Shown here one piece after another: positions 1 to 7,780 of a DNA stretch of 64,000 nucleotides. The notes below the pieces were generated by a model, which had not been told where the DNA came from, did no database searches, and worked only from the letters and a program-made list of their open reading frames with translations. The stretch is from an uncultured Pelagibacteraceae bacterium (GTDB lineage: Bacteria; Pseudomonadota; Alphaproteobacteria; Pelagibacterales; Pelagibacteraceae): the NCBI GenBank assembly GCA_913050185.1, contig CAJXBA010000002.1, forward strand, positions 17,137 to 81,136, read 5' to 3'. The position numbers and the translations under genes were made by a program. Numbering within the stretch: the stretch's first letter is position 1; each line of letters begins with the position of its first letter.

Positions 1-1
1 T

Positions 2-466
2 TGGCAGGATGCTGTCAAATCTGTTTTTCTTGAAAGAGTGAGCATTGTATCAAATTATAAAAGAAAAGTAAGAAGTCCTTCTTTCGAAATGAGTTTACCT
101 AGCGTGATAGCTTTAAAAAGTTTTATCAAACCTTCAGAAAACCCTAATTTCACCAGATTTAATGTTTTTTTGAGAGATAAATTTGCTTGTCAATATTGTG
201 GGGCTAATAAAGATTTAACATTTGATCATCTACTACCAAAATCAAAAGGGGGAGTGACAGATTGGGAAAATGTTGTGACGGCTTGCTCAACATGTAATGT
301 TAAAAAGGGTGGTAAATTATACTTTAGTTCTGAGATGAAATTATATAGAAAACCTTTTCGACCAACAATCGAAGATTTACATCAAAATGGAAGAAATTTT
401 CCTCCAAATTTTTTACACGAAAGTTGGATGGATTACTTATATTGGGATGTAGAATTACTACCTTAA
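2..466 (+). CDS. HNH endonuclease, 5' end cut by the window
   Basis: The reading frame is open from base 2: residues WQDAVKSVFLERVSIV run straight into the rest, so the GTG at 38 is an internal valine codon and the true start lies outside the window. About 154 residues are visible. The core has CQYCG, then DHLLPKSKGG, then a second CSTC pair, which is the zinc-ribbon HNH nuclease arrangement with the catalytic His in FDHLLP. The family cuts DNA; the free-standing type common in alphaproteobacteria has no assigned role. No toxin, phage or restriction partner is seen beside it. Family call is firm; function is unknown. Confidence 0.9.
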   Translation, partial: WQDAVKSVFLERVSIVSNYKRKVRSPSFEMSLPSVIALKSFIKPSENPNFTRFNVFLRDKFACQYCGANKDLTFDHLLPKSKGGVTDWENVVTACSTCNVKKGGKLYFSSEMKLYRKPFRPTIEDLHQNGRNFPPNFLHESWMDYLYWDVELLP

Positions 467-503
467 AAAAGCTAATCTTATAATTTCTTCTAAAGTTTTT
501 TTG

Positions 504-986
504 TCAGTTTTTTCCATAGCTCATAAATAGCTTTAAAAATATAACACCTAAAACAAATGAAAACACGGCATTAATTGCAGCAAGAGACAAACCAAGTATC
601 TTGAAACTAACATCTTTACAACTTATGGTATTTTGCTTTAATTGTTCAAGAATCTCTTCTTTTGATAGAGTTTCTGAAAAATTTCCAACTGTACATGCAA
701 ATGATTCTTCAAAAAAACCCTGTTCTATTCCAAAATGATAAAAAGCTAGCACTGAACTCACCGTAAATACTAAGAACAATATTAATAGAGTTAATTTTTC
801 ATAACTTCTAATAAAAAAAATTTTTGTTATTAGAAAAACTGCAAGAAAATATGGAATACGCTCATAAAGACATAATCTACAAGGTTTGTGATCCATTTTG
901 TATTCAATTACAAAAGCAGATATTAAAACTAGTGAAATAAACACAAGTGTAGTAAATAGAAATTTTTTATTTATTTGTTTACTCAT
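504..986 (-). CDS. dsbB: DsbB-family disulfide bond formation protein
   Basis: A 160-residue inner-membrane protein with four hydrophobic segments. It has the DsbB signature PCRLCLYER (the CxxC pair near residues 36-39) and a second, widely spaced cysteine pair in the later periplasmic loop (FACTVG and ISCKDV). DsbB reoxidises the periplasmic thiol oxidase DsbA and passes electrons to quinone. The start is 2 nt downstream of the YqaA stop, so the two genes are probably one transcript. All four redox cysteines are present. No dsbA lies nearby. Confidence 0.88.
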   Translation of the reverse strand: MSKQINKKFLFTTLVFISLVLISAFVIEYKMDHKPCRLCLYERIPYFLAVFLITKIFFIRSYEKLTLLILFLVFTVSSVLAFYHFGIEQGFFEESFACTVGNFSETLSKEEILEQLKQNTISCKDVSFKILGLSLAAINAVFSFVLGVIFLKLFMSYGKN

Positions 987-988
987 TT

Positions 989-1585
989 TTATTTAAAAGA
1001 CAAAAAGTAAATAGCCATTGCCAATAGAATAACAATTCCAGCAATAATGATACTCAATTTTGTTCCTTGTTTTTCTAAGAAGGGACCAATTTTTTGACCA
1101 AATTTATGAGTTAGATATGCAACTAAAAAAAATCTTAAACCTCGCGTTATAATACAGATTGAAATAAAAGTTATTAGGTTATAGTGAATTATTCCACTAG
1201 AAATAGTTAAAAGTTTGAACGGAAGGGGTGTGAAGCCTGCTGTGAATAATATACCTAACCAAGCCACTAAGCCGCCTCCAGTTGAAAACTTTTCTTTAAA
1301 CGCATCAGAGTATTCATAACCATAAAATTCAAAAATTTTTATTGCAACTTCATTTAAAGAATAACCAATATAATAACCAAATAGTGCACCCAAAACTGAA
1401 AAAATGGTTGCTATTAAAGCTATTCGAATAAATTCATTTTTTTTTGATATCACCATAGGAACAATCATCACATCAGGTGGTATAGGAAAAAAAGAGCTTT
1501 CTATAAATGCTTCAATTGCCAAAATTTGTTTTGCGTATTTATATCCTGCCCAAGCAACACATTTGTCATATAAGCTTTTAATCAT
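989..1585 (-). CDS. YqaA/DedA-family membrane protein
   Basis: A 198-residue protein with several membrane segments and the family stretch SFFPIPPDVMIVP near residue 31, followed by glycine-rich re-entrant-type segments (GALFGYYIGY, GFTPLPFKLLTISSG). This matches the VTT/SNARE-associated YqaA branch of the DedA superfamily. DedA proteins have been linked to membrane-potential maintenance and lipid-carrier recycling, but the YqaA branch is uncharacterised. It is first in a pair with dsbB. It is divergent from the small gene at 1629 across a 43-nt gap. Confidence 0.85.
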   Translation of the reverse strand: MIKSLYDKCVAWAGYKYAKQILAIEAFIESSFFPIPPDVMIVPMVISKKNEFIRIALIATIFSVLGALFGYYIGYSLNEVAIKIFEFYGYEYSDAFKEKFSTGGGLVAWLGILFTAGFTPLPFKLLTISSGIIHYNLITFISICIITRGLRFFLVAYLTHKFGQKIGPFLEKQGTKLSIIIAGIVILLAMAIYFLSFK

Positions 1586-1590
1586 TTTTT

Positions 1591-1620
1591 TTGTTTAAAA
1601 TCGTTTTGTTATACTATACT
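1591..1620 (+). promoter_or_regulatory. Putative promoter of the small membrane gene
   Basis: TTGTTT at 1591-1596 and TATACT at 1615-1620 are 18 nt apart in the divergent gap. The -10 box ends 8 nt before the ATG at 1629, so the transcript would be almost leaderless. Predicted from sequence only. Confidence 0.4.
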
Positions 1621-1628
1621 ATTTAATT

Positions 1629-1823
1629 ATGAACATTAAATGTACGTTAATAAAATTAGTTGGGTCATTGGTTTTGTCCCCGATATTGGTTTATACAGTC
1701 TTGGTAATCGCAAGAGCTTTTGGTGCATCTTATGACATGTCGCATGGAGAGGCATTTATTGTCTGGTTGCTTATGGCTATATTAATTTCTCAATGTGTGT
1801 GTTGTTCTAGTCGCAAGAAATAA
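1629..1823 (+). CDS. Small two-segment membrane protein, unknown
   Basis: A 64-residue protein with two predicted membrane segments (about residues 9-32 and 42-59), a short polar link (ASYDMSHGE) and a Cys-Cys-Ser-Ser-Arg-Lys-Lys end. I do not recognise a family. It has a plausible promoter ending 8 nt upstream and no clear Shine-Dalgarno, so translation may be leaderless. It precedes the MOSC gene on the same strand with a 33-nt gap. The membrane-protein composition and the promoter support it as real, but no function can be given. Confidence 0.55.
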   Translation: MNIKCTLIKLVGSLVLSPILVYTVLVIARAFGASYDMSHGEAFIVWLLMAILISQCVCCSSRKK

Positions 1824-1856
1824 ATCTCTATAAAACATTTTTTTAGATTGGCACAT

Positions 1857-2297
1857 ATGAGCAAGGTAATAGGAATCGCAATCTCGGAAAATCCCAAAGG
1901 AGCAATAAGAAGCGTCAATAATGTTAAAGCTATCGCAGGCAAGGGTTTGGTTAATGAATATCATTTTAAAAATGATAATGACAAAAGATGTCAAATTACA
2001 CTTATCGAGATTGAAAATATTAACTACTACAATCACAAGTATGGAGTATCTATTCCATCTATAAGTTTTAGAAGAAATATTATCACAGAAGGTATTCGGC
2101 TTAATGAATTAGAGGGTAGTGAGTTTTTAATTGGAAAAGTTAAAGTTAAGGCACACGATTTATGTAGACCTTGCAAATATTTACAAGAATCCCTGAAGCA
2201 GAAAAATATAATTAAAGAATTTTTACAAAAAGGTGGATTGCGTTGTGAAATATTAACTGATGGAGAAATTTTTGTTGATGACAAAATAAAATGTTAA
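1857..2297 (+). CDS. MOSC-domain protein
   Basis: About 146 residues from the ATG at 1857; an upstream TTG at 1848 is possible but less likely. The stretches RRNIITEGIRLNELEG and KVKAHDLCRPCKYLQ match the MOSC domain, the C-terminal domain of molybdenum cofactor sulfurases. Its conserved cysteine is thought to carry sulfur for metal-sulfur centre assembly. Stand-alone MOSC proteins of this size (YiiM-like, mARC-like core) are common. No molybdoenzyme gene is nearby. It is followed 6 nt later by the 60-residue gene at 2304, so they are probably co-transcribed. Confidence 0.85.
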   Translation: MSKVIGIAISENPKGAIRSVNNVKAIAGKGLVNEYHFKNDNDKRCQITLIEIENINYYNHKYGVSIPSISFRRNIITEGIRLNELEGSEFLIGKVKVKAHDLCRPCKYLQESLKQKNIIKEFLQKGGLRCEILTDGEIFVDDKIKC

Positions 2298-2303
2298 CTT
2301 TTT

Positions 2304-2486
2304 ATGAAGAAAACAGTAATTTTAAAGGATGATACAGGACAAACGGTAGAAGTTAAATTGGAAAAATTTGTTGATCACATAAATCGTTATCATAGAATAG
2401 GAACAAGCATTCACGATGAAAGAGGGCATTACTTCACGATCAACGAAACATTCAGAGAAAAACTAAAAAAAATATCAAAAAAATAA
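2304..2486 (+). CDS. Small hypothetical protein, 60 aa
   Basis: A soluble, basic 60-residue protein with no hydrophobic segment. The pattern is a beta-rich start (KKTVILKDDTGQTVEVKLE) followed by a His-rich middle (VDHINRYHRIG) and FREKLKK. I do not recognise a family. Its TAA overlaps the ATG of the nuclease gene by one base (TAATG), so translation of the two is likely coupled. That coupling is the main reason to accept it as a gene. Confidence 0.6.
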   Translation: MKKTVILKDDTGQTVEVKLEKFVDHINRYHRIGTSIHDERGHYFTINETFREKLKKISKK

Positions 2487-2944
2487 TGAAAGAATTTCTG
2501 TTGATATGTTTTTTTTTATTTTCAGTATCTTTTTATAACATCGAAGTAAAAGCAGGAGATTTAAGAATAATTGATGGTGATACAATTATACTTCATGGTG
2601 AAAAAATCAGATTTTCGGGAATAGATGCTCCTGAGTTGAAACAAACTTGCATTAAATATGATCAACCAGTTTATTGTGGAATATTAGCTAAAGAAGTTCT
2701 TTTAAAAAGAATAGGAAATAAAATTCCTACATGCATAAAAGAAGGAAAAGATTTTTATAATAGATTTTTGGCCGAATGTTTCATTAATGAAAGCAGTTTA
2801 TCCAGGTATTTGGTGAGAAGTGGATATGCATTTGCATACCGAAAATACTCAACAAAATTTATTAAAGATGAAGAATACGCAAAACAAAGAAATCTTGGTA
2901 TTTGGTCAATGAAATTCAAATATCCTTGGGAATTTAGAAAGTGA
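2486..2944 (+). CDS. Secreted staphylococcal-nuclease-like (SNase) protein
   Basis: 152 residues with an N-terminal signal peptide (hydrophobic to about residue 23, ending VKAG). The SNase fold follows: DGDTI near residues 30-34 (metal-binding Asp), then IRFSGIDAPE near 41-50 with the Arg, Asp and Glu that correspond to R35, D40 and E43 of S. aureus nuclease. A later Arg in NRFLAECF corresponds to R87. YAKQRNLGIWS near the end is the usual C-terminal helix motif. It would be a calcium-dependent nuclease acting in the periplasm or outside the cell, possibly for nutrient DNA/RNA. Translation is coupled to the preceding 60-residue gene. Confidence 0.88.
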   Translation: MKEFLLICFFLFSVSFYNIEVKAGDLRIIDGDTIILHGEKIRFSGIDAPELKQTCIKYDQPVYCGILAKEVLLKRIGNKIPTCIKEGKDFYNRFLAECFINESSLSRYLVRSGYAFAYRKYSTKFIKDEEYAKQRNLGIWSMKFKYPWEFRK

Positions 2945-2980
2945 ATAATAAAAATTATTAATTTTATCAAACTTAAATTT

Positions 2981-3622
2981 TCATAAAGGAATAAAACTTT
3001 TTTTATATGCTTTTGGCCATTTTTTGTTTAACTCTTTTTCAAAAATTATATCAATATCCAGGTCTGATAAAATCCAATGATCTCTTTCCATCTCACCCTC
3101 GAGTTGACCATTGCCCCATCCAGAATATCCTAAAATAACTAAGCTTTTATCTGGTCCCTTATTTTCTGCAATGTCAATTAAAATTTTAGAATCTGCCGTA
3201 ATGGAGATGATGCCAAAACTTTTAGTAGTTTCATTTTGATATTCAGTTGAATGCAAGATGAAAATTTTTTTTGTATCAACAGGTCCACCCCAATATATTG
3301 GAATGTGTACCTTATATAATGCTTCTCTTTCTTCGGATGTACTTATCGAAGAATCTATTAACAGAGCCAGTGGTATTGATCCCATGGGTTTGTTTATAAC
3401 GAGTCCCCAAGCACCATCTTCATCATTTTCTAAAATAACTATCACTGTTTTTTTAAATCTACTGTCATTCATTTTTTTAGTAGCAATCAAAAAATGATTT
3501 TTGACGCTATTATAAAATCTGCCTTTTAAGTAATTTTCTGAAGCTTGGGTTAAGGAGTCTACATGGAAAGATGATAAAAATTGTAAAATAATGAATGAAA
3601 ATATTAATATTCTTTTATTCAT
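2981..3622 (-). CDS. yqgE: YqgE/AlgH (UPF0301) family protein
   Basis: 213 residues. The family body is clear from HFLIATKKMNDSRFKKTVIVI, then WGLVINKPMGSIPL, IYWGGPVDT, and ILGYSGWGNGQLEGEMERDHW toward the end. The role of AlgH/YqgE proteins is unsettled. This copy begins with about 25 hydrophobic residues (ILIFSFIILQFLSSFHV), which look like a signal peptide or anchor; most family members are cytosolic and lack this. It is convergent with the nuclease and divergent from the transporter at 3652. Confidence 0.85.
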   Translation of the reverse strand: MNKRILIFSFIILQFLSSFHVDSLTQASENYLKGRFYNSVKNHFLIATKKMNDSRFKKTVIVILENDEDGAWGLVINKPMGSIPLALLIDSSISTSEEREALYKVHIPIYWGGPVDTKKIFILHSTEYQNETTKSFGIISITADSKILIDIAENKGPDKSLVILGYSGWGNGQLEGEMERDHWILSDLDIDIIFEKELNKKWPKAYKKSFIPL

Positions 3623-3651
3623 AGATTAATTATAATAACATAATCATACTT

Positions 3652-4503
3652 ATGAATATTGTTACAGATGTTATTTTACCTTTGGCTTTAGCCTTTATAA
3701 TGTTTGCATTGGGATTGGGGCTTACGGGAGAAGATTTTTTGAGAGTTGCAAGACAACCTCGTGATTTTTTTGTAGGAGCTTTTTCACAGATTATTATACT
3801 TCCGATTATTGCGTTTATTCTTGTAAAGATATGGCCGATTGCACCCGAACTGGCAATAGGAGTTATGATAATTGCTGCTGCACCCGGCGGCGTGACATCT
3901 AACTTATTAACTTATTTTGCAAAAGGTGATGTAGCGCTTTCAATATCACTAACAGCTATTATTAGTTTGCTAAGTGTTGTTACAATTCCGTTTATCGTTT
4001 TAACATCGATTGGACTATTGGCTGACACAAGTATAGCTCAAGATATTTCTTTACTGAGTATGGCTCGAGATATGTTTTTAATCGTTACGGTGCCAGTTAT
4101 ATTAGGCATGTTATTCAGAAAATTTATCCCAACCGCAGTAATAAAATTCGAACCAATGGCAAAGAGAGTATCAATGGTGCTTTTTGTACTTGTTTTATTG
4201 GGTGCAATAGCAGCTGAAAAAGAAAATATCGTCTCATATTTTGCTCAAGCGGGGTTAATAACTTTATTACTGAATGTAATTATGATGGTTGTAGCATTTT
4301 ATCTTGCTCAATTATTGGGTTCAGGTAATGAACAAAAAAAATGTATTACAATTGAATGTGGATTGCAAAATGGGACACTTGCTATATTTGTAGCAACATC
4401 AATTTTTGGTGGAGGTGCGTATGTTATCCCCGCGGCCACATACAGTTTAATAATGTTCTTTACATCTTTAATATTCGTATATTTAGTTAGAAAAACTATT
4501 TAA
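3652..4503 (+). CDS. Bile acid:sodium symporter (BASS) family transporter
   Basis: 283 residues, nearly all hydrophobic with about nine to ten membrane segments. Family motifs include FALGLGLTGEDF near the start, AAAPGGVTSNLLTYFAKGDVA (first crossover region), and IECGLQNGTLAIFVATS (second crossover region). BASS carriers move organic anions with sodium; the substrate cannot be read from the sequence. It is a single gene followed by tRNA-Arg. Confidence 0.85.
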   Translation: MNIVTDVILPLALAFIMFALGLGLTGEDFLRVARQPRDFFVGAFSQIIILPIIAFILVKIWPIAPELAIGVMIIAAAPGGVTSNLLTYFAKGDVALSISLTAIISLLSVVTIPFIVLTSIGLLADTSIAQDISLLSMARDMFLIVTVPVILGMLFRKFIPTAVIKFEPMAKRVSMVLFVLVLLGAIAAEKENIVSYFAQAGLITLLLNVIMMVVAFYLAQLLGSGNEQKKCITIECGLQNGTLAIFVATSIFGGGAYVIPAATYSLIMFFTSLIFVYLVRKTI

Positions 4504-4554
4504 AAAATAAATAATCTATTTTAATTTTTTTTAAAGTTTTATATTTTATGAAAA

Positions 4555-4629
4555 GGTCCCGTAGTTAAATGGATATAACGGCTCCCTCCTAAGGAGCAGT
4601 TGCGGGTTCGATTCCCGCCGGGATCGCCA
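4555..4629 (+). tRNA. tRNA-Arg (anticodon CCT)
   Basis: 75 nt including an encoded CCA. The acceptor stem GGTCCCG pairs with CGGGATC, the anticodon arm is GCTCC-CTCCTAA-GGAGC, and the T arm is GCGGG-TTCGATT-CCCGC. The anticodon is CCT, reading the AGG arginine codon. Located between the BASS transporter and pcm. Confidence 0.95.
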
Positions 4630-4649
4630 TTTTTTCTGAGAAATAGAAA

Positions 4650-5276
4650 ATGTTAGATAACAAAGATCTTATTAGAGAACTAAAAATTGAAGGAATTTCT
4701 GATAAAAATATATTACGTGCTATAGAAAAAGTTCCTAGAGAGTTTTTTGTTGCACAGGGATTAATTGATCGTGCTTATGAAAATATTCCATTACCAATAG
4801 ATTGTGGCCAAACCATATCACAACCCTATGTTGTGGCATATATGATTTCTTGCTTGAAATTGAAAAAAACAGATAAAGTTTTGGAAATAGGTACTGGCAC
4901 AGGATATCAAACGGCAATACTTTCTTATTTGTGCAAAGAAGTTTGTACAATTGAGATATACAATAAGTTACTGGATCAGGCTAAAAAAAGAATTCTAAAA
5001 CTCAATTTAAAAAATATTAATTTTATATTAGGTAATGGAACTGAAGGTTGGAATGCAAAGGTTTTATTTGATGCTATAATTGTTAGTGCTGCATCAGAAA
5101 TAATACCTGACAAACTATTGAAAAATTTAAAAAATCATGGATGTCTAATTATGCCTAAAAAAAAATCATTAGATATTCAAAAACTTTTATTAATAAAAAA
5201 AAGTAATGAAACTTATTTAGAAAAAGAATTATGTAGCGTAAAATTTGTACCTTTGCTAAATGATAATATTGAATAA
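4650..5276 (+). CDS. pcm: Protein-L-isoaspartate O-methyltransferase
   Basis: 208 residues. It has PREFFV near 29-34, PLPIDCGQTISQPYVVAYM near 48-65 (the family substrate/SAM-pocket motif), and the SAM glycine loop EIGTGTGYQTA at 79-89. The enzyme methylates isoaspartyl residues in aged proteins so that they can be repaired. Length is typical. It begins 20 nt after the tRNA-Arg gene and is followed 18 nt later by acylphosphatase, so the two are probably an operon. Confidence 0.92.
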   Translation: MLDNKDLIRELKIEGISDKNILRAIEKVPREFFVAQGLIDRAYENIPLPIDCGQTISQPYVVAYMISCLKLKKTDKVLEIGTGTGYQTAILSYLCKEVCTIEIYNKLLDQAKKRILKLNLKNINFILGNGTEGWNAKVLFDAIIVSAASEIIPDKLLKNLKNHGCLIMPKKKSLDIQKLLLIKKSNETYLEKELCSVKFVPLLNDNIE

Positions 5277-5294
5277 CTTTATTATATTTTTTTG

Positions 5295-5564
5295 ATGAAA
5301 AAACACCTATTAATTTTTGGAAAAGTGCAAGGTGTTGGTTTTAGAAATTGGTTGTATGTGAAAGCAACAGAAAAAAATGTTCACGGCTGGGTTAAAAATA
5401 CAATAAAAGGTGAAGTAGAAGTTCTTCTCATTGGCAATAACAAGGATGTTAATGAGATCATAAAACAATGCGAGATAGGTCCTTCCACTTCAAGAGTAAT
5501 GGAAATTAAAATCCAGGACTATAAACAAGATTATTTTGGCAAATCTTTCAGTGTAATTCATTGA
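5295..5564 (+). CDS. acyP: Acylphosphatase
   Basis: 89 residues from the ATG at 5295; a TTG one codon upstream is unlikely. The motif GKVQGVGFRNW gives the phosphate-binding loop with catalytic Arg17, and VHGWVKN gives catalytic Asn35, the usual 18-residue spacing. It hydrolyses acyl phosphates such as carbamoyl or acetyl phosphate. It overlaps nothing and closes the pcm transcript before tRNA-Leu. Confidence 0.93.
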   Translation: MKKHLLIFGKVQGVGFRNWLYVKATEKNVHGWVKNTIKGEVEVLLIGNNKDVNEIIKQCEIGPSTSRVMEIKIQDYKQDYFGKSFSVIH

Positions 5565-5643
5565 CAATAAAACTATTTTTTAGTTGCGTCCTTCGTAATT
5601 TCAAAACATAATAACTACATAAACATTAACTAAAAGGAGAAAA

Positions 5644-5730
5644 GGGCGAATGGCGGAACTGGTAGACGCGCAGGACTCAAAATCCTGTGGTAGCAATACT
5701 GTGAGAGTTCGAGTCTCTCTTTGCCCACCA
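5644..5730 (+). tRNA. tRNA-Leu (anticodon CAA)
   Basis: 87 nt with CCA encoded. The acceptor GGGCGAA pairs with TTTGCCC, the anticodon arm is CAGGA-CTCAAAA-TCCTG, a long variable arm follows (TGGTAGCAATACTGTGA region), and the T arm is GAGAG-TTCGAGT-CTCTC. The class II form with anticodon CAA reads TTG. The acyl-CoA synthetase starts 7 nt downstream. Confidence 0.95.
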
Positions 5731-5737
5731 AAATTAA

Positions 5738-7456
5738 ATGAATTTAAATGAATTTAAAAGCTTAGTAGATTTATTTTTTTATCAGGCTAAAAAACAAAAT
5801 CCTCAAATTGCTTTCTTGGAATGGCTTAATCCTAAAAACAACAAAAAGTTCAGTTGGGGCGAAACATCATCAAATATTTATAAGTTAGCAAAAACTTTGA
5901 AAGAAAACATTGCGAGTGACGATAGATGCCTTTTAGTTTCTGAAAATAGACCAGAGTGGATGATTTCCGATATTGCGGTAATGCTAGCGGGTGGAATTAC
6001 GGTACCTGCGTATACAACCTATACCGAAAAAGATTATAAATACATAATTGAAGATTGCCGACCTTCTGTAATCATTGTTTCAAATAACGAGATGCATGAC
6101 AAGTTAAAAAATATAATCGAGGAAAAATCTTTTGTAAGAAAAGTAATTACTTTCGATGAAATCCAAAAAGAAGATTATAAAGATAAATATTTAGATTTTA
6201 ATTCTATAATTAAAAACGATTTACAAGAAAATGATAAAATAAAAAATTTAAATTTAAAAAGAAGTTCTCCAGCCTGCATAATATATACATCCGGAACGGG
6301 CGGAAACCCCAAAGGGGTCATTTTAAGTCATGGAGGCATATTAAATAATTTGGAGGGAGCTTGTGAAATATTAAAACCATTAATTGACAAGAGGCCAATT
6401 TTTTTAACCTGGCTTCCTCTATCACATTCTTATGAGCACACAGTCCAGTTTGCGCAAATTGCAGTTGGTGCAAAAGTTTTTTACGCAGAAAAAATAGAAA
6501 AACTTTTAGATAATATTTCAGAAGCCAAACCAACTATTATGACTGCAGTTCCACGATTTTATCAAAATCTTTATAACAAAATAAACATGAATATGAAAAA
6601 AGCGAAAGGATTTAAGAAAAAATTAATTAAAGCAACAATCGATTTAGGAAAAAAAGAGCTATTAAAACAAAAAATGAATTTTCCAGAAAGACTTATGAAT
6701 TCAGTGGTAAACACTTTGGTTAGAAAAAAAGTAAAAAAACAGTTTGGTGGAAATTTAAAAGCTTTTGTATCAGGGGGTGGTGCTCTGGATAAAGAAATAG
6801 GAGAATTTTTAAATGCCATAGGATTACCCACTTTGCAAGGATATGGTTTGACCGAAACTTCTCCAGTGGTTAGCTGTAATCCAATTCATAAAATTAGGGT
6901 AGAAACCGTAGGACCACCATTTAAAGGAAATGAAGTTAAAATTGCTGAAGATGGAGAAATTTTGGTTAAGGGAGAGAATGTAATGTTAGGTTATTGGAAT
7001 AAAAAAGAAGACACCGCAAAAGTTATTAAAGATGGTTGGTTATATACGGGAGATATTGGAGAAATAGATCCTAGAGACGGTTACTTAAAAATAACGGATA
7101 GAAAAAAAGATATAATTGTCAGCGCAGGGGGAGATAATATTTCTCCAGCTAAAATTGAAAATCAACTATCAAATTCTCCAGAAATAGACCAGTGTTTGGT
7201 ATACGGAGAAGGAAAAAAATATTTGGTTGCGCTAATCGTCCCAAGTAAAGAATTCAAAGAACAAAAAGAAAAAATAAACGAAATAATAAATGAAATAAAT
7301 AAAAATTTAACTTTAGTTGAAAAAATAAAAAAATTTCATTTAATTAATGAAAACTTTTCAATTGAAAATGGATTGTTGACACCAACAATGAAAGTAAAAA
7401 GAAACAAAGTAACTCTAAAATACAAAAATATTTTAGAAAATTTCTATAAAAAATAA
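5738..7456 (+). CDS. Long-chain fatty acid-CoA ligase-type AMP-dependent synthetase
   Basis: 572 residues of the ANL superfamily. The phosphate-binding motif IIYTSGTGGNPKGVILSHGG lies near 180-200, LQGYGLTETSP is motif A5, and LYTGDIGEID is A7. DRKKDIIVSAGGDNISPAKIE is the A8 hinge. The C-terminal lysine region is TPTMKVKRN. The overall form resembles long-chain acyl-CoA synthetases (FadD15/LACS type), which activate fatty acids with ATP and CoA. No beta-oxidation genes are adjacent, so substrate chain length is inferred. The ATG sits directly behind tRNA-Leu. Confidence 0.85.
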   Translation: MNLNEFKSLVDLFFYQAKKQNPQIAFLEWLNPKNNKKFSWGETSSNIYKLAKTLKENIASDDRCLLVSENRPEWMISDIAVMLAGGITVPAYTTYTEKDYKYIIEDCRPSVIIVSNNEMHDKLKNIIEEKSFVRKVITFDEIQKEDYKDKYLDFNSIIKNDLQENDKIKNLNLKRSSPACIIYTSGTGGNPKGVILSHGGILNNLEGACEILKPLIDKRPIFLTWLPLSHSYEHTVQFAQIAVGAKVFYAEKIEKLLDNISEAKPTIMTAVPRFYQNLYNKINMNMKKAKGFKKKLIKATIDLGKKELLKQKMNFPERLMNSVVNTLVRKKVKKQFGGNLKAFVSGGGALDKEIGEFLNAIGLPTLQGYGLTETSPVVSCNPIHKIRVETVGPPFKGNEVKIAEDGEILVKGENVMLGYWNKKEDTAKVIKDGWLYTGDIGEIDPRDGYLKITDRKKDIIVSAGGDNISPAKIENQLSNSPEIDQCLVYGEGKKYLVALIVPSKEFKEQKEKINEIINEINKNLTLVEKIKKFHLINENFSIENGLLTPTMKVKRNKVTLKYKNILENFYKK

Positions 7457-7494
7457 TATAGGTAACAGCATCTCAAACAATAAAATGATTAAAT

Positions 7495-7511
7495 AAGTAA
7501 CGTTATTACTT
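7495..7511 (+). terminator. Weak hairpin after the acyl-CoA synthetase gene
   Basis: AAGTAA and TTACTT form a 6-bp stem with a 5-nt loop, followed by TGTTTATTTT. It is AT-only and weak. It is the only terminator-like structure behind the synthetase. The remaining gap to 7664 is AT-rich with nothing else recognisable. Confidence 0.3.
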
Positions 7512-7664
7512 GTTTATTTTAATAATAAAAAAATTAAATTAATTTATTTTAAATTTGCCAACATAATTAATGTTTGACATCAGTAAAAAAAAACATAAAG
7601 TTTAAAACAACAAACGAATCACTTAATGATTTGTTTAAATTAAAATATAAAGGGAGTTGAAAAA

Positions 7665-7724
7665 ATGGCTAAACGTAGAAAAAAAGCAAAAAAGAAGAAG
7701 AAAGCTAAAAAAAGAAGAAGATAA
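7665..7724 (+). CDS. Tiny poly-basic peptide, 19 aa
   Basis: The ATG at 7665 opens 19 codons, giving MAKRRKKAKKKKKAKKRRR and TAA. Sixteen of 19 residues are Lys or Arg, with three Ala as the only non-basic positions after Met. GGGAG at 7652-7656 is a good Shine-Dalgarno 8 nt upstream. A strong terminator begins 14 nt after the stop, so this is a self-contained transcription unit. The composition resembles histone H1-like or protamine-like tails, suggesting a nucleic-acid or ribosome-binding peptide; that is inference. No conserved fold is possible at this size. Confidence 0.6.
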   Translation: MAKRRKKAKKKKKAKKRRR

Positions 7725-7738
7725 GCTTTTTTGTTAAA

Positions 7739-7765
7739 AACGCCCTCCAAAAGAGGGCGTTTTTT
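7739..7765. terminator. Strong bidirectional terminator
   Basis: AACGCCCTC and GAGGGCGTT form a 9-bp stem with a CAAAA loop, followed by a T run. On the opposite strand the same stem is followed by five T, so it can end both the basic-peptide transcript and the carD operon, whose stop is at 7781. Confidence 0.9.
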
Positions 7766-7780
7766 ATTGACTTTTATTTA

